Position numbers and translations under genes: made by a program. A stretch of 64,000 nucleotides of DNA from Ceratotherium simum simum (taxonomy: Eukaryota; Chordata; Mammalia; Perissodactyla; Rhinocerotidae), in contig NW_004454207.1 in the NCBI RefSeq assembly GCF_000283155.1, positions 14,251,531 to 14,315,530 of the forward strand, written 5' to 3'. Shown here one piece after another: positions 9,956-21,078 of this stretch. The notes beneath the pieces are model-generated. The model was given only the letters and a program-made list of their open reading frames with translations, was not told where the DNA came from and made no database searches. Within the stretch, counting starts at the first letter, position 1. Each line of letters starts with the position of its first letter.

Positions 9956-11594
9956 CATGGGACAAGCTGTCCAAGTATCTGTGCTGATTTTAAATCTCAT
10001 CCACAGGATCTCATTAGAGATTCTGAAAATTAAATTCTTCCTGAAATTAAAACAGAACACCTGCAATATCCCTATAGTTATCAATAGAGTAAATTTACCA
10101 AAAAAGAATGTTTTCCATAATCCATTTGGCTCCTGTTTACTACCGTTTTATCTTGTCTAGTTGTTCATTATTAAATAATTAATAATCCATTCACCAATTA
10201 TGTTGAGGTTTTACATTGAACTTCCTCATTTATGCTTCCCACTACCTGTTTTTCCTGTTCTGAAAATCAGGATATTTATCTCCTTTACTTTCATGCATAA
10301 CTTCCATTTTCTCGTTTCTCAAAAAAATTTTTTACTATGTTTCTTTAATATATATATATTATAATATATTAATAATAATGTAATATTTATTATATATATA
10401 TGATTTCATTATCTTAAGACATAATTTACTGAAATATGAGATTTTATCTCATTTATAATAGGTAGTTGCTATTCTACTTTTATTCTTTCAACTTTTATTG
10501 ATTTTGAGTTTGTACTGAATTATTGGTGATAAATTTCACACATTAAACATAACGTTACTTATTAGAAAGTATAAAATTAGTACTAAAGAAATGTAAACAC
10601 AAAGGGTTACCTTTTGTGGGGCAACTACTCTCTTTGAGGTTGAATTACTAAGCTTCTTAATATTGGGGTTTAAATATTCATTAGATATTCTTTCAGATAA
10701 ATATAAACATGCTTGATCACATAGTACAATCTTTCTTCCTTCCTAGTTCTTTTGGTTGCTATGAGTGGTTACAGTAAGAGCAGACAAACCCTCTAAATTT
10801 CTAAAGTATATTCCACAAACGCCTCTGCTTTAACATAATCTACAAAATGGTTTTACATTCCAGCAAATGTGGAAAGCCCTTCACTGTATATCCTAGTGTA
10901 GGGGATGTATATTTCACCTTAGCATGCTATCACTTCTAAGAAGTATTGTTGAACCCAGAATTCCAAAGTGATAACAAAACTCCTCGCCTTTGCTTTTTCG
11001 TATATTTAACACTAGGTGGAACAACTCTTTGGGCTGTATTGCAGAAAGCTAAATTTCACAGTGTAACTGAAGCCACATTTCATGTGGAGTCAGGCTCAAA
11101 TTCCTATTTCTCCGGGTTCTTCCATCATATTTACAGGGACTTCTGAATATATATATTTCTTAATTTTCAGAACTATGTTTACTTTTATTATTTATTATTT
11201 TTATTGGGTATTCTGTGCTTCATACAAGTACAGAAAAACATACAAGTACAGTGAACAAGAACAACATCTTCTTTGATTTGTGTTCCTCTCTAATCAATTC
11301 ATTTTTAACCTATTTACCCAGGTACTCAGTCACAAACCAAACACAATTACCAAGTTTTTCCTTGTAAATAAAGTTCTTCCTACTGGATAACTTCGTATAT
11401 AGGTAAGAATTGTTTCATTCATTTATACTAATAGTGCCCATTATTTTAACTTTGAATTAAAACTTATTTGATTACTCTATTACATAATTATATAAAAACA
11501 TTCTGTTTTCTGAAATCAGCTTCACATAGTATAATAGTTTCTCCAATATAATTGCCATTAACTTGTGTCTCACAGAAGACAAAAACAAAATAGA
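9956..11594. other. Unassigned AT-rich sequence
   Basis: About 1.6 kb without a recognised transposon apart from the AT tract listed separately. Short open frames here have no family resemblance. Confidence 0.45.
10346..10402. repeat. AT-rich low-complexity tract
   Basis: TA-dinucleotide runs broken by AAT units, partly self-complementary. Confidence 0.85.
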
Positions 11595-11815
11595 ATAGAG
11601 TGGTGATTAACAGTTCATGTTTAGCAGGCAGCTTATCCTGGATTCCAATTCTGCCTCTGACATGACTTAACTTCTGTTTTCTCATTTGTTAAATGAAATG
11701 ATAATAGTTCCTTTCTTAGAGAGTTGCTGCAAGACTTAAAATTAAATGATAAAATATATAAAGTATCAAATAGAGTTCCAAGAAAATAGTAAGCATTTCA
11801 TTCAGTGTAATTTAA
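11595..11815 (+). mobile_element. MIR SINE
   Basis: Sense MIR in canonical order: GTGGTGATTAACAGTTCATG head, CTGCCTCTGACATGACTTAA core, GTTTTCTCATTTGTTAAATG, and the end GAGAGTTGCTGCAAGACTTAAA with TAGTAAGCATTTCA. Confidence 0.75.
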
Positions 11816-11839
11816 ATATGAATAAATGAGTAGTTCTTA

Positions 11840-12175
11840 AATGTATGGTTCAACGAATTTTGGCAAATGTATACACCATACAACACACACCACTATCAAG
11901 ATATAATGCATTTCCATCATCTCAAAAATTTCTCTCTTTCCAGTCTATCCTCATTCTCTCCCTAGACAACCAGTGTTCTCATTTCTATCCCCACATATCA
12001 GTTTTGCCTATTCTAGAACTTTATATAAATTGAGGCACACAGTAAGTGCTTGTATTTGACTGCCTTCTTTTGCTCATAATAATCTTTTAAAACTTCATTC
12101 ATGTTGTTGTGCATATCAGTAATTTATTCCTTTTTATTACTAAACTGCAATATAACAATTCCTCCCTAAAAAGTA
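11840..12175 (-). mobile_element. LINE-1 3' fragment
   Basis: Antisense L1 3' text: TTGGCAAATGTATACACCAT, ACTATCAAGATATAATGCAT, TTTGCCTATTCTAGAACTTT, TTCATTCATGTTGTTGTGCA and TTATTCCTTTTTATTAC, in the standard order. Confidence 0.75.
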
Positions 12176-13785
12176 TACAAAGTATCGTTAATCCCTAGAA
12201 ATATAGTTTTAAAAAATCACATATATGGGTGTGTTCTGTTTTTTGAGTTTTGTTTATATATCTGAGTTTAAATATGAATCCACAGCAGTTATTTTTTAAA
12301 ATTGCCTTTTTTTCTTCATGATATTATCTAAAATTGTAAGCAAAATTTTTTTAGCTTCTCATTCATTGTAGACTTTTCTTCTGTTGGAATTTCCAGCTAT
12401 TCCGCTATTTTCTGTGAATTTTTGAAGTCTTTCTGAAGTTTGACCATATCTAAATATGCTCAGGTTCATCTTTCTTTACTCTTATTAATTCTAAAACCTC
12501 ATGTTACATTCCTCCAAGGTTCCTTCCATGTCCATATCAGCACTAGTTTCTGTTCTTTGGAATTTAGAGTTGCACCTTCCATAATTCTCAACATTGCTTT
12601 GTAATAATTGCAGTTTGCTGTCGAAGTTCCACCATATTTTCTACCATTAAGAATTTTCACACAAGTCTTTAACATTTTTTGTCATTCAGTTTAAGTTTCT
12701 GAAATGTAACATGCTTTTTCTGGATTTCTCTTTTAATGGCCAAACCAGAACATTCTACTAACAAGCATTTTAAAATTGTTTTTTCAATTTAAATAGTACT
12801 TAAATTTTAGTGTTTAAATAATGTTGTTTTAAAGAGTGTTTAGTGATTTGTTGAGTTGGAAATAATTAAGGTATTTTAGACTGTATTCCTTCAAAGGCAA
12901 TATTTTATCTTACTCATCTTCATAATCTAAGGCTTTAACAGGCAGTTACCAGGGTACCATAGCCTTTGTTGATTAGCTGATGCAAATATTGCCTATTAGA
13001 ATTAATATAATTAGATGAAAATTAAAAAGAGATTGTTTAAATCTCCCTTATTCTGTTTGCAATCTCCAAACTCCTAAATGAGAATGTACTATAATCAATG
13101 AAGATGTTTTTGACAGCTCAAGATCAGAATTGGAAAAACTTAAATGGAACTTGAAATAGCCACTGACTAGCTTTGTGCCCTGGGCAAACTACTCCATGTC
13201 TCTGGACTTCAAGCATTGGTCTTATTATTTTTAAATAAACATCTGGTAGTTTGCATAAATAATTTTAGGATTCAGAGGTAAAGCTTATAAAGACCAAAAC
13301 CTATTCAGACAAATGTCTAGATCATTAAACACTCGGTCCTATAAACACATTGAATTCTAGTCTTGAAACTTAAATATCTGTTGGGAACCGAGCTCCATAA
13401 GACTCATGATTCTCACTCATCAGTCTGAAATGTCAGACACAGCTGGGATGGAATAATATATAGCTTGAGACAATAGTGAATCACTTTAACATTCCAGCAA
13501 AAAGGTAAGACAGTTACATGTCTTTTAAAACTTCAAAATGACTAAATCTTACCACAGGGATATCTCTGTATAGAAAAAAAACCCTATCAGTTATCAAGTT
13601 GCATGAAATTAAAAAAAAAACCTATAAATTTATCCTTATGGCAAATACAGCCTTTGTAATTTAAACAACAAATATATCTAGGTCTGCATTATAATTCTCA
13701 GTCTTACCATTTCTTTCTACTTATCACTACATATACAGATACACATAGACAGATTAAGACAATCTTCTACTTCATTCATGATAGT

Positions 13786-13820
13786 AGAAGAAGAAGGAAA
13801 TAGAGAAGAAGAAGGAAATA
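13786..13820. repeat. Two-copy 18-bp purine tandem duplication
   Basis: The unit AGAAGAAGAAGGAAATAG at 13786-13803 is repeated, lacking the last base, at 13804-13820. Likely slippage in a GAA-rich tract. Confidence 0.85.
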
Positions 13821-13837
13821 AAATTTGTAACAAGAAG

Positions 13838-13869
13838 AATGTAATATATTATTGAAAATATATTACATT
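13838..13869. repeat. Short perfect inverted repeat
   Basis: Arms AATGTAATATAT (13838-13849) and ATATATTACATT (13858-13869) are perfect complements around an 8-bp loop. AT-rich and probably without function. Confidence 0.8.
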
Positions 13870-14022
13870 AAAAACTTGGTTTTTCAAAAAGAAGACCATG
13901 GAATTAATTATACATGGTTACACTTTACATTCTATTAGAAGAAATTATGTGTTGAAAAGAAGCTGAATGGTTATAGTTCCTGCTCTGTGAACTGATAGTA
14001 GATATAAAAATCTGGTATGAAT

Positions 14023-14275
14023 TTTTTTTTTTTTTTGGTGAGGAAGATTGGCCCTGAGCTAACAGCTGTTGCCAATCTTCCTTTTTTTTGCTTGAGGAAG
14101 AGTGGACCTGAACTAACATCTGTGCCAATCTTCCTCTATTTTATATGTGGAACACTGCCACAGAATGGCTTGAAGAGCTGTGTGTAGGTCCACACCTGGG
14201 ATCCGAACCTGTGAACCCCAGGCCGCCAAAGCAGAGGGTGTGAACTTAACAACTATGCCACTGGGCTGGCCTCAT
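14023..14275 (-). mobile_element. ERE SINE
   Basis: Full-length ERE in antisense: poly-T at 14023-14037, two tail units, the body complement, a B-box complement GGGATCCGAACCTG near 14200, and a head ending CTGGGCTGGCC at about 14273. Several substitutions from the family pattern suggest moderate age. Confidence 0.93.
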
Positions 14276-15925
14276 AGATTTTTCTATAGAAAAGAACAGA
14301 TATCAACTGTGCCATGGCAATTTCATATATACATTTGTGATGAGACGTAGAGATCCTTTGAGCCTGTGAGACTTCCAAAGGCCCTAAAATAAAGCCCAGT
14401 CAATTGTATATTGCGCATTAGGTGGCAACATAAGCTTTATCTATTGAGACTTGGGGGAAAAATGTGATAATATGTGTCATTTTAAGCAAATCTCAAGAGA
14501 TAAATTATTTAATCAAGAGTCATTGGTCAAAAGTGTCATAATTTCAAAAGGAGGTGAGAGAAGCTGGGTAAGGGCAGACTGAAGGACTCTTTTTGCACAG
14601 AAAAGGTATCCAAAACACACTTCGTGATTGAATAAGAGGAACTAATGAAGAAAAGCAAGAGTTATGAGGTCAAATTCTTAAAATGATACCAAATTTCAGT
14701 GAGGTGTGAAACACAGATGTGCACGCACACACATTTCCTGGCTATCCCGGGTCATGGCAAGCCTCATCCTCTTCAGTTCCACCCTGCCCAAACCTTGGAC
14801 TCCATTCTCCGTTGCAGGGTTCACAGACCTCCCATTTAGAGATTCCTCACTCAGTTCTGAGCCAATCTTGCCTGAGTATGCAAGAGCCCTATCCTCTGAA
14901 CCAAATGAAGTGTGGGGTTATTTTTATTGTCCTCAAATTAGTATGGTATGATCCTGAGAGACACCATACCCACCAAAGTCCAGTTCTCAAAGTCCACCTT
15001 ACTTTATTGGTTCATTTAGCAGGACTTCTTCTGTCATGGTTTTGTGTCAGGGAACAGTTTGCTCATTTTCTTGTGATTTTTGAAGTGGATTTAAAATAAA
15101 GGAATTATTTACAGAGGAAATTGGACCCTGCTTTCTGATATCTCTGGTCACTTGCGTGGAGTCCTGCTTCATACTGAAAGGATCCCCTGAGACATATCAA
15201 TACTATCTCTCCAACCAACTTCTATAAATGCATAGCAGGACTGTCCCTTGGAGGGTGACTATTGGTTCACATCCTTTGGTCCTCTGATCACCCCCGCAGC
15301 TAGATGAGTAATGATATATTTCTCACCCTCTGCAAATACATACTCTATCAGACAGCACATTAGGAACTGTTGACTTGAGATAACAACTGTTCTTACTCTC
15401 AAAGAACTTCTCAGACTAGTCATTCTGGTTCCAACTGTTCAAGACATTTTTTCCTTTCTCCATAATTTTGCAACTTAGATTCCAAAATACTTTGTGAGAT
15501 AGGAGAAATTTAGGCAAAACCTCATGCAATATAATCAATCTCCCACTTGCCTCCCATGTCAGGAAGAATTTATGGGACTCTATCTAGGTTTATACTTGGG
15601 TGACTCAACATTAAATCAACCTTGTTTTTAGTACGGATTGTTGCTTAATCCTTGAAAGCAGATTTCTATCTTCTATCTCTTTTCTAGTTACAGAATTCAC
15701 ATTGTTATAATCTTCCCAGTTGTCTCATCTTTCAAAAAATGAGGCCCTTTCTTACTCCCTAAGGCCAAGACATTGTAAACCTACATCAGTCCAGTATCAA
15801 GCACTTTTGATCTAATAATGCAAAATTACTTCCTGTCTGAGTTATCTTGGGGAAGTGCCTAGAGGAATTGGTGGCTACTTTTAAGATTTCTTTTGTATCA
15901 CTATTTCTGAAAGTTTATGATGACG
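14276..15925. other. Unassigned sequence
   Basis: About 1.65 kb. A 126-codon plus-strand frame at 14719-15099 overlaps an 81-codon frame in another register. Neither shows a domain, codon pattern or splice context that I can recognise. AAATAAAGG at 15096 is a polyadenylation-like hexamer by chance or decay. I do not call a gene. Confidence 0.4.
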
Positions 15926-15927
15926 TG

Positions 15928-15971
15928 CTTGTGTGTGTGTGTCTGTCTGTCTGTCTGGATGTCTGTGTGTT
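15928..15971. repeat. TG/TCTG microsatellite
   Basis: A (GT)n run passing into (TCTG)n and back to GT. It produces the start of an incidental 131-codon frame. Confidence 0.85.
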
Positions 15972-15984
15972 CACCCTGCTTGTG

Positions 15985-16405
15985 ATTCACTGAGGTTCTT
16001 AGATCTATCGGGTTATAGTTTCTCAAATCTGCGAATGTTTTGGTATCATTTATTTAATTTTTTTTCTCTCTCACCCTGCTCTCCTCTTTTGTTTGGGACT
16101 CCAATTACACATATTTTAGACTCCTTAATAATATCATATAGTTCACTGAGGTGCTGTTCATTTATTCAGTCTTTTTTCCCCTCTATCTGTGCTTTATTTT
16201 GGATAATTTTTATCACTATGCCTTTCTCTCCATTGATATTTTTTGTGCAGGTCTATTCTGCTGTAATCTCATCCAGTGAAATTTTTGTTTTAAATGTTGT
16301 AATTTTTATTTCTCTAAATTTAATTTGAGTCTTTTTTATATCATCCATTTCCCTCCTCATTCCTGTTTTCCTTAAAATTCTTGAACATATTTATAATAGC
16401 AGTAG
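15985..16405 (-). mobile_element. HAL1/L1-like remnant
   Basis: Antisense text with GGACTCCAATTACACATATT, GAGGTGCTGTTCATTTATTC, CTGTAATCTCATCCAGTGAA and CTTAAAATTCTTGAACATAT, in the order seen in antisense HAL1/old-L1 sequence. The incidental open frame at 15933-16328 is this repeat read in the wrong sense. Confidence 0.6.
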
Positions 16406-16673
16406 AGCTGTAGCAAAGGACAATTATCTTACCAAGTTAATTTAATATAGATTGAATTTGGAAACCAGTAGAGAATTTATGTAATAATCTAGGAGAGAAT
16501 ACAGTCTTACAGCACAAGGATGAGGGGGAGAGGAAAAGAAGGAGTAGCATGAAGAGAAACTGGGAAAGTAGATTCTACATGAGTAGATAACTAATAGTGT
16601 GAGGATCAAAGGAGAAGAAAAAATCACCACTGATTCTAAAGTTTTAAACCTGAGTAACAGCAAAAAGGATGAT
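16406..16673. other. Possible ancient repeat, not named
   Basis: Purine-rich text (GATGAGGGGGAGAGGAAAAG, AGGAGAAGAAAAAATCACCA) resembling an old mammalian repeat that resumes beyond the microsatellite. Class unknown. Confidence 0.3.
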
Positions 16674-16725
<52 letters not shown>

Positions 16726-16832
16726 CCTATCTACCAACCTATCTATCTAGCATCCATTCTATCCATCTATCTATCTATCTATCTATCTACCTACCTACCT
16801 ACCTACCTACCTACGTACCAACCTATGTAGGA
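16674..16832 (+). repeat. Compound (CTAT)n/(CTAC)n microsatellite
   Basis: About 13 near-perfect CTAT units, a short interruption (ACCTATCTACCAACC, then CATCCATTC), about seven more CTAT units, then about seven CTAC units. Open in one frame because a tetranucleotide array keeps all three registers stop-free. The long uninterrupted runs predict length polymorphism. Confidence 0.97.
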
Positions 16833-18394
16833 AAGCCAAGAGGAAAAGCAATTTTCATAGGAAAGACAATGAGTTTTAACATTTGAAATGCTGTTCAAGA
16901 AGCAGGAACATAAAATAAGTCTTTGGAAACTTGAGAAAAGAAGTTATAGTTGATGGTTAGTGGATAAGGTCACCAAAGGAAAGAGTCTAGGCAGAAGATG
17001 TAACCTTTGGATATACTTACATTTAGTGTTCAAGAAAACTTGCAGAATATACAAACCAAGTTCTTTATGAATGGTAAATAGTATGTTTGTAAAAATTTTG
17101 GATCAAAATCTATATATAAAATACTTATAGAAATGGAAGATTTTATACACTTTTATGAAAGCTTCCTGAAATTGGAATTGATGACTAAATGGTAACAATC
17201 TCAAGAAAGACAAAAAGGTCTGAGTAAAACAATAGCATGCTTATTTGGTTTCCAATTGTGTTCAAGTTAATTATTTGACAGTTGGGTCTATTTTCAAACA
17301 CACAGTTTATTCTTTCTTCCCAGTGGGAGAGAGAACACATGTTAATAAGAAAATAGTATACATATGCTATTTATATTGTTACACCAAATATCCTATTGGT
17401 TAATAGGTGACTTAGTATTTAAGCAAAACTATTTGGCAAGTTGTCAAAAGTGTAATAATATCTTATTATTTTTTAAAGCCCTATTTATAAAAAAGGACTT
17501 TTCTATGTTTTTATTTCTCCATCAAAGTGGAGTTTTAATGTAATATAATGTTATGGAAGGGGAAAAAAACACTGCTACCCTTGGTGTTTGCTCAGGAAAG
17601 AGGAAGATAAACCTTTTCTCCATCCCTGGCCAACACACACATACATTTAAGAAAAGAAGTACAGAGGCCTTGACTTGTAATTTTGCCTAAGAAATTAATC
17701 TGAGACCTGGGAGGTTCTGCAAGAAAAGCTGCCATTTCAAAGGCTCTGTGTATTGCTAAAGATGGAGTCTTGAAATCCTTTTTGAGGGTGGAAAGTGCTT
17801 TTCTTTAGGAAAATACAATTGAAAGAGCCTTGAGTCAGATCAAGCAAGACAAAAATCCAAAATGGCAAAGTTCAGACCAATAGGGAGCTTATACTGCTCT
17901 GAATACTAATGTAACATGGTTATTTCAAGAATTTTTAAAAGATATTTTTAGTTTTTCTTGGTGTCTGAGAGATCAGCTTATCAAAGGAATCTGGAAGTGG
18001 ATTAAAGAGGACATGAGAGAAATAATTAGCTATGTCTTGATTCCCAGGAAAAGAGTTCAAATACAGGAAGCCAAGGCTCAGGGGGGGAAAAGTCCCTGCT
18101 GGTTAGGCATTCCCTACGCCTTTGGAAACAGTATTATCTATTATACAAAGTACCTTGCTCTGTCATTCTGTAATTAATCTTTTACCTCCATCCTTTAGTA
18201 GAAGTGTGCTAATAACTGAAACTCTAATATTAGCTTAGTTTAAGCACCACCAAAGGAAGTAGAGGGAAGAAGGTGTTCATTTGGGGAGGCAGAAAGCCTA
18301 GAAAGAAGTAGAAATCCAAACCAATAACATGGAACAATAGTTTTCAAATACTGGACAACAGAGAGCACAAGACTGTAATCACGGAGGAAGGAAA
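16833..18394. other. Unassigned sequence
   Basis: About 1.56 kb. The first 230 bp may belong with 16406-16673 as one old repeat. The rest shows no recognised element or gene. Confidence 0.4.
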
Positions 18395-18960
18395 ACGAAC
18401 AACGTATATGGAAATGCAAAGGATGTGGAAATGCCAAAATGACTTCAAAAATGCAACATATGGAAGAAGCACACTACCTGATAATAAGGTTTACTGTAAA
18501 ACTGCAGTGATGAAGGACTTTTAAAGACAAACACATCAATGAAACAGAGTATTCTAAAAGTGGATCCACACATATATGATCAGTTGATTTTTGACAAAAG
18601 TGCAAAGGCAATATAATGGACAAAACATAATTTTCAGTTATGGTACTGGAACTACTGGACTTCCATGTGCGAAAAAATTTTTTTAAACTTTACCTCATAT
18701 TAAATGCAAAAATTAACTCAAAATCAATGGTAGGTATAAACGTAAAACTAAAAACTATAAGGCTCTTAGAAGAAAACGTAAGAGAAAATAATTGTGACTT
18801 TGAGTTACACAAAGATTTCTTAGATAGATCACAAAAAGCAAAATCCATGAAAGAAAAAGAAAGATTAATTAGACTTTTAAATTATACAATTAAATTAAAA
18901 TTTAAAAATCAAATTAAAAATTTTAAATTATATTTTAATTTTTTAACTAAAAAATCTTCT
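18395..18960 (+). mobile_element. LINE-1 ORF2 C-terminal remnant
   Basis: Sense L1 ORF2 text: GTATATGGAAATGCAAAGGA, AAGTGGATCCACACATATAT, TGATTTTTGACAAAAGTGCA, AAAATTAACTCAAAATCAAT, AAGATTTCTTAGATAGATCA. A residual frame (18640-18960) still reads KTIRLLEENVRENN, the late-ORF2 segment that is KLLEENIGEN-like in intact L1s. The end (18865-18958) has become an AT-only tract of AATTAAA permutations. It abuts an ERE. Confidence 0.8.
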
Positions 18961-18962
18961 CG

Positions 18963-19215
18963 AGGCCGGCCCCATGGCCTAGTGGTTGAGTTCAGTGCAC
19001 TCCACTTCAGTGGCCCATGTTCGCAGGTTTGAATCCCAGGCATGGACCTACACCACTTATCAGCCATGCTGAAGCAGCAACCCACATATAAAATAGAGGA
19101 AGATTGGCACAGATGTTAGCTCAGGGGTAATCTTCCTCAAGCACAAAAAGAGGAAGATTGGCAACAGATGTCAGCTCAGGGCGAATCTTCCTCAGCAAAA
19201 AAGAAACAAACAAAA
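18963..19215 (+). mobile_element. ERE SINE
   Basis: ERE head GAGGCCGGCCCCATGGCCTA, B-box site GGTTTGAATCCCAGG near 19026, body phrase CCATGCTGAAGCAGC, two tail units, and an A-rich end AAAAAAGAAACAAACAAAAAAAA. It lies between two L1 segments of opposite orientation. A weak CTTCTC repeat on both sides (18955-18960 and about 19224-19229) may be what remains of the target duplication. Confidence 0.92.
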
Positions 19216-19221
19216 AAAACC

Positions 19222-20165
19222 CACTTCTCTTTTTTATTCTCTCCTTCTTCTTATGTAAGAGTAAATTTTGCTTCCAACTTTGTTCTTCTTCAATATTGCG
19301 TTGGCTATTCTGGGTCTTTTGCCTTTCCATATAAACTTTACAATCAATTTGTCGATATCCAGAGAATAATGTGCTGGGTTTTTGATTGAGATTGTATTGA
19401 ATCTATAGATTAAGTTGGGAAGAACTGAGATGTTGACAATATTGTGTCTTCCTATCCAAGAACATGGAATATCTCTCCATTTATTTAGTTTTTCTTTGAT
19501 TTTGTTCATCAGGGTTTTGTAGTTTTCCTCATGTAGATCCTATACATATTTTGTTAGATTTATACCAAAATACTTCATTTAGGGGGGTGCTAATGTAAAC
19601 TGCATTGTGTTTTAATTTCCAATCCCACTTATTCATTGCTAGTATATAGAAAAGTGGTTGACTTTTGTATATTAACCTTGTATCCTGCAATTTTACTATA
19701 ATTGCATATTAGCTCCAAGAGTTTTTTTGTTGATTCTTTCAGATTTTCTACATAGATGATCATGTCATCTGTGAACAAAGATAGTTTTATTTCTTCTATC
19801 CAAATCTATGTACCTTTTATTTCCTTTTCTTGTCTTACTGCTTTAGGTAGAACTTCCAAGACAGTGCTGAAAAGGAGTAGAGAGAGGGGATGTCCTTGCT
19901 TTGTACCTGATCTCAGTAGGAAAGCTTCGAGTTTCTCCCCATTAAGTATGATGTTAGCTGTAGGTTTTTTGTAGATATTCTTTATCAAATCGAGGAATTT
20001 CCCCTCTATTCCTAGTTTACTGAGAATTTTTATCATGAATGGTTCATTGGATTTTGTCAAATGCTTTTTCTGCATCTGTTGATATGATCATGTGACTTTT
20101 ATTTTTTAGTTTATTGATGAGATGGATTACATTAATTTATTTTCAAATGTTGAACCAGCCTTGCA
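19222..20165 (-). mobile_element. LINE-1 ORF2 remnant (reverse transcriptase region)
   Basis: Antisense L1 ORF2 over about 940 bp. Residual minus-strand frames at 19806-20075 and 19234-19509 read [20 protein letters not shown] and [15 protein letters not shown], which are L1 reverse transcriptase blocks. The catalytic FADD motif is present as F-T-D-D at 19764-19775, an Ala-to-Thr change consistent with CpG decay of GCx to ACx. Frames are broken between these pieces, and neither the 5' nor the 3' end is present. Confidence 0.9.
19806..20075 (-). pseudogene. L1 ORF2 reverse transcriptase fragment
   Basis: An 89-codon open remnant of L1 reverse transcriptase. It has the [19 protein letters not shown] block and the [14 protein letters not shown] block, followed by KQGHPLS, where intact L1 elements usually have RQGCPLS. 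Part of the element at 19222-20165; not a functional gene. Confidence 0.85.
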
Positions 20166-20249
20166 TAGTGGTTCTCCCTGGAGTTTTTAACTCTCAGAGT
20201 TTTCCACAGTGAGCCTTCAGCAATTCATCAACTACAGTTTTTCTTTTTC

Positions 20250-20380
20250 TACCCGGGAAATGTCTTATGCCATTATTTTGGTGGTGGTTCTATACATTGA
20301 ATTGTACACTTAAAATTGGTGAGGTTTCTTTGGTGTGTAAATTGTACTTCAATAAAGTTGACTGAGCAAAAAAAAAATGT
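20250..20380 (+). mobile_element. LINE-1 3' terminus
   Basis: Sense L1 tail: GGTGGTGGTTCTATACATTG, ATTGTACACTTAAAATTGGT, TGTAAATTGTACTTCAATAA, then a short poly-A at about 20370. It could be the 3' end of the same sense L1 as 18395-18960, split by the antisense L1 and the ERE. Confidence 0.75.
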
Positions 20381-20827
20381 ATCTCAGAAATCTGGAGAAT
20401 GCACAAGTGAAAAGAAAATTTCAACTTAGTCTTAGCTCCATGATCCACCAGTTATGGTATGGTTTCCACACACAATAAAATTAATTATTAAAAAATTAAA
20501 AATTCCCTCAATAAATAAATAATCTTTACCTGTTTTCCTTAGTATGCATATGTTTCTTTTTGGCCATTGGGTTATATGGAAATCTAAATACTGATGCCAC
20601 ACAATGTCAACAATTTTGGGATAACTATAATTGTATGAGGATAATTAAGTTGTTCAATGGCCATGCAAAAAAAAATAGTAAGATGTTTATGTTCCTTTCT
20701 GGTAACAAGAAAAAAGAATTATTTTATATTTCTTTCCAATTTGAGTTAAACATATACTAAATTATGCAGAAAAGGAAAAACATTTCCATTTGAATCTCTT
20801 CAATCACAAAATTACTACAATAATACC
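20381..20827. other. Unassigned AT-rich sequence
   Basis: About 450 bp. Nothing recognised. Confidence 0.5.
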
Positions 20828-21078
20828 ATGGTTAAAAATGTGGACCTTGGAGCCAAATTATCTGGGTTCGTACTTACTTCTATGGCTTATTAGCTATATG
20901 ACTTGAGGCAAGTTCCTTAACTTTTCTGTACCTCAGTTTCTTCATCTGCAGAATTGATATAATACTTATTTCATAGGGTTGTCATATTGGCTAAATAAAT
21001 TAATAATTGTAAAATACTAAAATTAAAATTGTTCCTATTATATAGTAGGCATTAAACAAATTTAGCTACTACTATTAC
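20828..21078 (+). mobile_element. MIR SINE, nearly full length
   Basis: Sense MIR in full canonical order: AATGTGGACCTTGGAGCCAA, CTGGGTTCGTACTTACTTCT, TATATGACTTGAGGCAAGTT, CCTCAGTTTCTTCATCTGCA, TTTCATAGGGTTGTCATATT, TATAGTAGGCATTAAACAAA. One of the better-preserved MIRs in the window. Confidence 0.88.

Larger units (their letters stand above)
12176..14022. other. Unassigned AT-rich sequence
   Basis: About 1.85 kb. It contains two small structures listed separately (an 18-bp tandem duplication and a 12-bp-arm hairpin). No recognised transposon or coding frame. Confidence 0.45.

Noticed and set aside
14719..15099. 126-codon plus-strand frame as a gene
   Set aside because: No recognised domain, conflicting overlapping frame, no splice or promoter context; consistent with a chance frame in a slightly GC-richer block.
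15933..16328. 131-codon frame as a secreted or membrane protein
   Set aside because: It starts inside a TG/TCTG microsatellite and runs through antisense HAL1/L1-like sequence; its hydrophobicity comes from T-rich DNA.
16674..16832. CRISPR array or minisatellite
   Set aside because: The unit is 4 bp with no spacers; an ordinary microsatellite in a mammalian genome.
16599..16886. Frame with repeated YLSIYLS residues as a repeat protein
   Set aside because: It is a translated CTAT/CTAC microsatellite.
18640..19032. 130-codon frame as a novel gene
   Set aside because: It is an L1 ORF2 C-terminal remnant running into an ERE SINE.
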